A stretch of 64,000 bases of DNA from Vibrio echinoideorum (GTDB lineage: Bacteria; Pseudomonadota; Gammaproteobacteria; Enterobacterales; Vibrionaceae): contig NZ_AP025484.1 in NCBI RefSeq assembly GCF_024347455.1, positions 744,001 through 808,000 of the forward strand, in the 5' to 3' direction. Shown here piece after piece: positions 22,001-31,000 of the stretch. Position 1 is the first letter of the stretch, and each line of letters begins with the position of its first letter. The translations under genes were made by a program, and so were the position numbers. Below the pieces are notes generated by a model. The model did no database searches. It worked only from the letters and a program-made list of their open reading frames with translations, and had not been told where the DNA came from.

Positions 22001-25000
22001 GCGACCAACGCAAGCATTGATGTTCTGCCTGTTAACGATGCTCCGGTATCAGGTGACTTGGCATACAGCATTGATGAAGATGGTTCGATTACCTTGAGCC
22101 AAGAGCAATTACTTGCTCAAGCGAGTGATGTTGACGGCGATGACTTAACAGCGGCTAACCTGACCGTTGGTGGTGATGCGACCGTCACTGTAAACGATGA
22201 CGGTAGCTTTACCATTACGCCAGATGCGAACTTCAATGGCGACATTGATTTGAATTTCGACATTACCGATGGTGATGCAACGATTCAAGCAACGGCAGAT
22301 CTCACGGTTAACCCTGTGAATGACTTGCCAACAGTTGGTGAACCACAATTCACCACTCAGGAAGACACCAGCTTTACCTTCACAGAAGAGCAACTGCTGC
22401 AAAATGCAGGTGACATTGATGGCGACAACTTGTCGGTTGAAAATGTCGCTTCTGACAGCGGTTCTTTGGTTGATAATGGCGATGGTACTTACACATTCGC
22501 ACCGAATGAAAACTTTGACGGCAATGTGAATGTGACGTTCGACGTGAATGACGGTACAGCGACAGTACCAGCAGAAGCGACGATTGATGTTCAATCTGTG
22601 GTTGATATGCCTGAGCTGTCGATTGCCTCTGACTTGGTGATTGCTTCAGATAACTTCGAGTCTGGCTCAAATGGCTGGAATGCGGGTACTGAAAGCTCAC
22701 AAGGCTTTGAGTCGGGTGACATGCTGGGTCGCATTGGTGGCACTGGTGGCGATGAAGCGGTCAGTAAAACTTACGACATTCCAAGTGATGTGAGTGAAGT
22801 GAATATCTCATTCAGCTTCTACGAAATTGATTCTTGGGATGGTGAGTCGTTCCAAATCTTTGTAGGCGGCGAAGAGCTTACCTCGCTAGATAATTCTGCG
22901 TTCCGTACTGAAGATGGCACGACAACGTTGTACGATTCAGCTGGCAATGAAGTGGGTGAAGTCGTCCATGGTGTATCGCAAGGTGAAGGCTTCAGTGGTT
23001 GGAATGACCAAGCACACCAAATCAACCTAACGGTACCCGTTGAAGACGGCCAACTTGAATTAGGCTTCGGTTCAACCTTGAACCAAAGCGTGAGTGATGA
23101 GTCATTTGGTATCGACAACATTGAAATCACAGTGTCTGACGCGGATTACCAAATTATTGGTACCGAAGATACGCCAGTACCACTGGATATTGATGCGGCA
23201 CTAACGGATACGGATGGTTCAGAAAACCTCGCTATCTTGATCGAAGATGTGCCGGAAGGAAGCTCGCTTTCTGCAGGTACGGATAACGGTGATGGCTCAT
23301 GGTCACTGCAACCAGGAGAACTAGAAGGGCTAGAGTTTATTCCTTCAGGTGACTTCAATGGTGATGTGGTACTAACCGTTAAAGCGACATCGACTGATGT
23401 TGATACAGGCACCACCGCAACGGCAACACAAGATGTGACGATTCATATCTCTCCAGCAAATGATGCTCCAGAAGTTGATGGGGATATCAGTGCAGTCACT
23501 GCCGAAGATAATAGCATCACGCTAACGCAAGAACAGCTGCTAGAACACGCTGTCGATATTGATGGTGATGACTTATCAGCAATCAACCTAACCACCAATG
23601 ATGAAAATGCCACCATTGAAATGAACGACGATGGTAGCTTCACCGTTACCCCAAGTGAAAACTTCAACGGTAATATCGAATTTAGTTACGATGTCACCGA
23701 TGGAGAAGAGATGGTGGCAGCCGGTCTAGACTTGACAGTAACGCCAGTCAATGACGCGCCAGAGCCACAAGAGCAAGCATTCACTATTAGTGAGGATGGT
23801 GTTCTTAATTTCACGGACACTGACTTGTTAACTGGCGCAACCGATGTTGAAGGAGACGACCTAACAGTAGAAGGTGTGACTTACACGGGTGCGGACGGTG
23901 TTCTTACTGACAATGGCGACGGCAGCTACAGCTTTGCACCAAACGAGAACTTCAATGGCGATGTGAACTTCAGTTTTGATGTGTCAGATGGCACGGATAC
24001 GGTTCAAGCCAATATTGATGTGAGTGTAACGCCGGAGAACGACCCTCCAGTGGCGGGTAGTACGTCTTACACGGTTCATGAAGACAACTCGATTACTATC
24101 AGTAACGAACAGCTATTAGCTAACTCTTCAGATATTGAAGGTGAAGTGGCGATTGATAGTGTGGCTTACACCGGTGCCGATGGTGTATTTGAAGACAACG
24201 GTAACGGTACGTATACCTTCTCGCCAAACGAAAATTTCAATGGCGAAGTTAGTCTAGATGTTGTTGTGACCGATGAAGACGGTGCAACTGAAGCAACGAC
24301 AGCTGGAATTACTGTACTTGAGGTGAACGATCCACCAATTGCGGGTTCAACCAGTTACTCAGTCAACGAAGACGAAGTCATCACCATCAGTTCAGAGCAA
24401 CTGTTGGCGAACGCTTCAGACATCGAAGGTGAAGTGGCGATTGACAGCGTTAACTACACAGGCTCAGACGGTATCTTTACCGATAATGGCGATGGCACAT
24501 TTAGCTTCGCACCTAACGCAAACTTCGACGGCGATGTAAGCCTTGATGTTGTCGTGACTGATGAAGATGGCGCAACCATAGCGACCAACGCAAGCATTGA
24601 TGTCTTGCCAATTAACGATCCACCGGTATCAGGTGATTTGGCGTACAGCATTGATGAAGATGGCTCGATTATTCTGACTCAAGAGCAATTGCTGTCTCAA
24701 GCTTCTGATGTGGATGGTGATGACCTTACGGCAAGCAACCTAAGTGCGGGCGATAATGCGACAGTCGTAGATAACGGTGATGGTACCTTTACGGTGACAC
24801 CAGACGCCGATTTCAACGGTAATATCGACCTAAGCTTTGATATTTCGGATGGTACAGAGTCAATTGTGGCAAACGCCGATCTGACGGTAAACCCAGTTAA
24901 TGATTTGCCAGCGACATCTGATGTTTACGCGAACGTTGATGAAGATAATGTCATCACTATCACGCAGGAGCAGTTACTTGCGAATGCCGCTGATATTGAA

Positions 25001-28000
25001 GGTGATGACCTTGTTGCTTCCGACTTAACCTTGGTGGGAGATGATGCAACGATTGTCGATAATGGCGATGGCACATTCTCTATCACTCCAAGCGAAAACT
25101 TCAATGGCTACATCGATGTGGCTTACAGTATCAGCGATGGTGACACACCAATTGCCGCTAACTTAGGTTTGACGGTTGATCCAGTTAACGATGCGCCAAT
25201 TGTTTCTGCTGATGTTGCGATAACCATTGAAGAAGATGGTTCGTACACCATTACTCAAGAAGAACTCCTACAATTCGCGACTGACATCGAAGACGATGAC
25301 ATGACCGCAATTATCGGAGAGCAGGGCGATGAAACGACCGTAACCGGTACGGTGCTGGATGCTGAAACGGGTAGCCCAGTCGTTGGTGCAGACGTCACAA
25401 TGACCGATAACGCCGGTCACTCATACACCACGGTAACAGACCAATCTGGTCACTACTCTGTGAGTGGCCCTGTTGTTGACCAAGGTACCGTTACTATTGA
25501 ACAAGAAGGCTCTATTACCAGCAGCTTCCTTGTACCAGCAGGTGAAGATACTAATGGTGGCGTGACTGCAATATCTGAAGTCCTTGAAGAAACAGATATG
25601 CGTATCGTCGTGACCTGGGGTGAGAGCCCTCGTGATATGGATAATCACCTATGGCTTTACGATACAGAGTCTGGGAATGAGTTAGACCATATCTATTACC
25701 GCGATATGAGCCACGACCTTGGTGAAGGCAATGTCGTCCAACAAGATGTTGATGACACCAATGGCGGTGGCCCTGAAACCATCACTATTCCAAATTATCA
25801 AGATGCTGATATGCACTATTCAGTACACAACTACACCAACAGAAGTTGGGATGTAGATGGTGTTGAAGATGTGCAGGTTCAGGTGTTTGTAGGCGATACT
25901 TTGGTTGAGACCTTTACCCCAGACTTGCCTGACAATCCAACGGGTGAGCATTGGCATGTGTTTGATATCGTTAATGGCGTTGTGGTTCCAAGCCAAGATG
26001 TGGGCAGCGAGAATGCGTTTGATTTACCAACGGCAGAAGAAGCGCTCGCGAATGAAAACGGCATTGATATCTCTGAGTTGCTAACGGGTGATGAAGATGG
26101 AGACGCTGGTGAAACGGGTGGTAACGAACCAAGTGTTGGAGACGTCTCAATTGAGAACGCACTTATCACTGACAATGGTGACGGCACTTACACCATCACT
26201 CCTGAAGAGAACTTCAATGGTGAATTCTCGATTAGCTATAACGTGGACGATGGCAACGGTGGGGTTACTCCAGCAGAACTAGACGTTACCGTTACAGCAG
26301 TTAACGACCTTTCTGTTATTTACGACCACGACTACACCATTAATGAAGATGGGTCGTTGATCTTTACCGATGAACAGCTATTGGCTGGTGCAACGGATAT
26401 TGATGGCGAGAACCTTTCTGTCGAATCGGTTAATTACGAAGGTACCGACGGTGTGTTCACGGATAATGGCGATGGTACTTATACCTTTGCTCCAAACGAG
26501 AACTTCAATGGTAACGTTGACCTAACTTACGATGTCAGTGACGGTACCGATGTTGTATCGGCAAACATTGATGTGCAAGTTGTCCCAATTAATGACGTAC
26601 CGGTTGCTGGAACCACCGCTTACAGTGTTGAAGAGGATGGCAGCATAACCCTAAGCGATGCACAACTTCTGACGAACAGTTCGGATGTTGAAGGGGAAGT
26701 GTTTGTTAGCGATGTAAGTTACAGCGGCACAGATGGCGTGTTCACTGACAATGGTAATGGCACTTACACCTTCTCGCCAAACGAAAACTTTAACGGCGAC
26801 ATCAGTCTTGATGTGTCCATTATGGATGAAGATGGCGCAACGGCCGAAACCACAGCAGGTATTGATGTCATAGCAGTAAATGACTTACCAGTAGCGGGTT
26901 CTACGGCTTACAGTGTCGACGAAGACAACGTCATTATACTATCTGACGCACAACTTCTGGCAAACAGCTCAGACATTGAAGGTGATGTATCCGTAAGTGA
27001 TGTTTCGTACTCGGGTGCAGACGGCATATTTACCGACAATGGTGATGGTACATACAGCTTTGCACCAAATGAAAACTTCAACGGCAATGTCAGCCTAGAT
27101 GTGACGGTTGCTGATGAAGACGGTGCAACCGCTCAAACGACTGCGGGTATTGATGTTATCGCCGTCAACGATGCTCCAGTATCTGGCGACTTGGCTTACT
27201 CAGTAGATGAAGATGGTTCAATCACGCTAAGCCAAGAACAATTGCTAGCTCAAGCATCGGATGTGGACGGAGATGATCTTACCGCTGCGAACCTAACCGC
27301 AGGTGATAACGCGACGGTTACGGCAAACGATGATGGTTCATTTACCATTACCCCGGATGCCGACTTTAATGGCGATATCGACCTAAGCTTCGACCTTTCT
27401 GATGGTACTGAAACGGTTGTTGCAACGGCCGACCTTACTGTGAATCCAGTGAATGACATTGCGGTTGTAGAAGATGTCGCTTACACCATTGAAGAGGATG
27501 GTTCACTTACCTTTACAGACGAGCAACTGCTAGCGGGTGCTTCGGATATTGATGGTGATGAGCTTTCAGTCGCTGATGTTTCTTACACTGGCGCAGAGGG
27601 TGTGTTCACCGACAATGGCGATGGCACTTACACCTTTGCACCGAACGAGAACTTCAACGGTGACGTAAGCCTAGACTTCTCAGTATCTGACGGTACAGAG
27701 ACGGTTGATGCAAACATCGACGTAACGGTAACCGACGTTAACGATGCACCAGTGGCAGGCGCAACGTCTTACCAAATGAACGAAGATGGCACCATCACAT
27801 TGAGCCCTGAGCAGTTGATTGCGAATAGCTCCGATGTAGATGGTGAAGTATCACTTGATAGCGTGAGTTACTCGGGTCCAGACGGCATCTTGGTTCAAAA
27901 CCAAGATGGTTCAGTCACGTTTGCTCCAAATGAAAACTTTAACGGCGACATCAACCTTGATGTGACGGTTATTGATGACGATGGCGCAACGGCTGAAACA

Positions 28001-31000
28001 ACGGCTGGTATTGAAGTGATTGCTGTCAACGACGCACCAGTAGCCGGAAACGTGGCTTACTCGGTTGATGAAGATGGCTCAATTACGCTGTCTCAAGAAC
28101 AGTTGTTGGCGAACGCTTCCGATGTTGATGGTGATGCGCTGACCGCAAGCAACTTATCTGCAGGTGACAATGCAACCGTAACAGCAAACGATGATGGTTC
28201 ATTTACTATCATGCCGAATGCTGATTTCAACGGTGACATTGACCTAAGCTTCGATGTGTCAGATGGCCTTGAAACTGTTCAAGCTGGCGTCGACCTAACG
28301 GTTAACCCAGTGAATGACTTACCAACGGCTGCTGACCAAAGCTTTACTGTTGAGGAAGATGGTACGTTAACCTTCACTGACGCTGACCTATTAGCAGGTG
28401 CTGCAGATATTGATGGTGATGACCTGTCTATCACGGATGTGTCTTACACGGGCGCAGAGGGTGTGTTTACCGATAACGGTGATGGCACTTACAGCTTTGC
28501 TCCGAACGAAAATTTCAATGGCGATGTAAACCTTGGCTTCACAGTGACTGATGGCACTGAGACAGTCGATGCCAATATTGATGTGACGGTAACGGATGTT
28601 AACGATGCGCCGGTTGCGGGTTCAACGTCTTACCAAATGAACGAAGATGGCACCATCACAATTAGCCCTGAACAGCTAATTGCTAATAGCTCGGACGTTG
28701 ATGGTGAAGTGTCGCTTGAAAGCGTGACTTACTCAGGCTCTGACGGCACCTTGGTTCAAAACGATAACGGATCTGTGACCTTCACGCCGAGTGAGAACTT
28801 TAACGGTGATATTAACCTGGATGTGGTCGTAACCGATGATGACGGTGCAACTGCAACAACAACGGCAGGTATCGAAGTTCTGGCGGTGAACGATGGACCT
28901 GAATCTGAGGAAGTGGAATTAACCACAGCCGAAGACAGCACCATTCTTATCACACAAGACATGTTGTTAGCTCAAGCTACCGACATCGATAACACCGCAG
29001 ACGAGCTGTCAGCTTCTGGTTTACAAATCGACCCTAGCTTGGGTGAGTTGCTAGACAACGAAGATGGTACTTGGTCATTTACACCAAACGAAAACTTCAA
29101 TGGCGATGTGCCAATGACGTTTAACGTTAGCGATGGCCAAGAGACAATTTCAGTCGACGGCAACATCGATGTCACGCCAGTGAATGATGCACCTGAAGCA
29201 CCAATGATTCAGATGCAAGGCGAAGAAGATGTGGTCATGGTGATTGACCCAGCTTACATCGCGGATCAAGTTACAGATCTTGATGGCGATGAGATCAGCA
29301 TTGAGAGCATCACAGTTCGAGCTCCAGCGAATGCGACCTTAACTCAGCAACCAGACGGCATGTATCACTTAGTGACTACGCAAGACTTCAATGGCTTGGT
29401 AGAGCTGGGTTATCAAGCTACTGACGGCGAAGAAGTGGTTGATGGTTCGCTGAATGTGGATGTCATTCCGGTTAACGACGCACCATTTAACGTCGGTAAC
29501 GCAATGATGACCACAGACGAAGATGGCGCGTTCACCTTCGATGCTGGCGACTTGATGAACTTGTTCGGTGACATTGATACTGCTGACCTTGTTGTTTCAC
29601 GAATTATCACCGCAGACGGTGAAGATGGCGGAGAAGTAACAGACAACGGTGATGGAACTTGGACATTCACACCAACGGGCGACTTTGCAGGCGTTTCTGA
29701 CCTACAAGTGGTCGTGAGTGACGGTGAGTTTGAAACGGTTCTTGATGTTCCTGTGTTTGTCCGTCCAGTCGCAGATGGTGCGGTTATTTCAACTGACCAT
29801 GACGGTCCATTAGTCTTCGGAGAAGATGAAACCGGTCACTTAGGGCTGAATGTTGGCCTAGTCGATGATTCAGAAACACTAAGTAACTTGGTGATGACAG
29901 GTTTCCCTGTTGGGTTCGAGGTGACGGATGGTGTGAATACCGTGATGATCACCGAGCCGGGTCAATATATCGACCTGTTTGACTGGGATATCTCAAACAT
30001 TCAAATGACGCCTCCTGAAGACTTCCATGGTGAGTTCTTCGTAACCGTAAGTGCAACAACCGTCGATTACGGAGATGAGCCAGAAGCGTTCGAAGATGGC
30101 ATCGATTCAGGTGATTTCGAAACGGTAGCGGGTGGTTCCATCATCCTAACCGCGGACGACCTAATCGGTTTAGCTGAGAATTTGGATGCTGACAGCGACG
30201 ATGAAGTGAAACTGGTTCATCTAGCAGACCGCAGCCAAGGTGAGATTGTCGATAATGGCGATGGCACTTGGACGTTCACACCAGCACCAGGCTTCACGGG
30301 TGAAGCAGACATTGCTTACGTGGTTGATAAAGATGGCGTGCTTCATGATGAGCAAACTGGTGTGGTCGTGAAAGAAGGCGACTCACAAGAGAATGCGGCA
30401 CCAGAAGTTAACAGCATCACGACTACGGAAATCGCAGCCGATGCAACCTTGTCGTTCACGGATCAAGACATGCTAGCGAACCTGAGCGATGCAGAAGGCG
30501 ACAGCATGAGCATTGAATCAGTGAGCCTGATGGAAGGTCAGGGCGTGATAGAGAGCGATAACCAAGGTAATTATCAATTCACACCTGCTGAAGATTACAC
30601 CGGAGATGTTCAAGTTGGATTTATAGCGACCGATGGCGAAAATCGCATCGAAAGCTTCTTCAATGTGGATATCCAAGGTAGTGATGAAGCTATGGGGAGC
30701 GAAGGTTATGTCTTAGCTGACGATGGCTCATTAACTATCACAGAGTCACAGTTGGTGGATGAATTAGGTGCGAGTGATTCGGCACAAGTTGTCGATGTTG
30801 CAGACGCGAATGATGCAGGCTTCTTTGCTGAATCTGGCGAAGGTGAGTGGACCTACTGGCCAAACGAAGACTTCGATGGCAACTTAGCAATGAATGTTGA
30901 CGTTAACGATGGTGGTGAGGTGTCGAGCCATAGCTTAAGTATCCAAGTAGTCGATGATTCAGTGCAAAGCGATGAACCGCAAATACAAGCTGCTCAAGCA

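Noticed and set aside
10221..29670. Many open frames on the minus strand, and in other plus-strand frames, inside the giant gene
   Set aside because: They recur with the same period as the repeats of the real frame and have no initiation signals, so they are shadows of the repetitive coding sequence.
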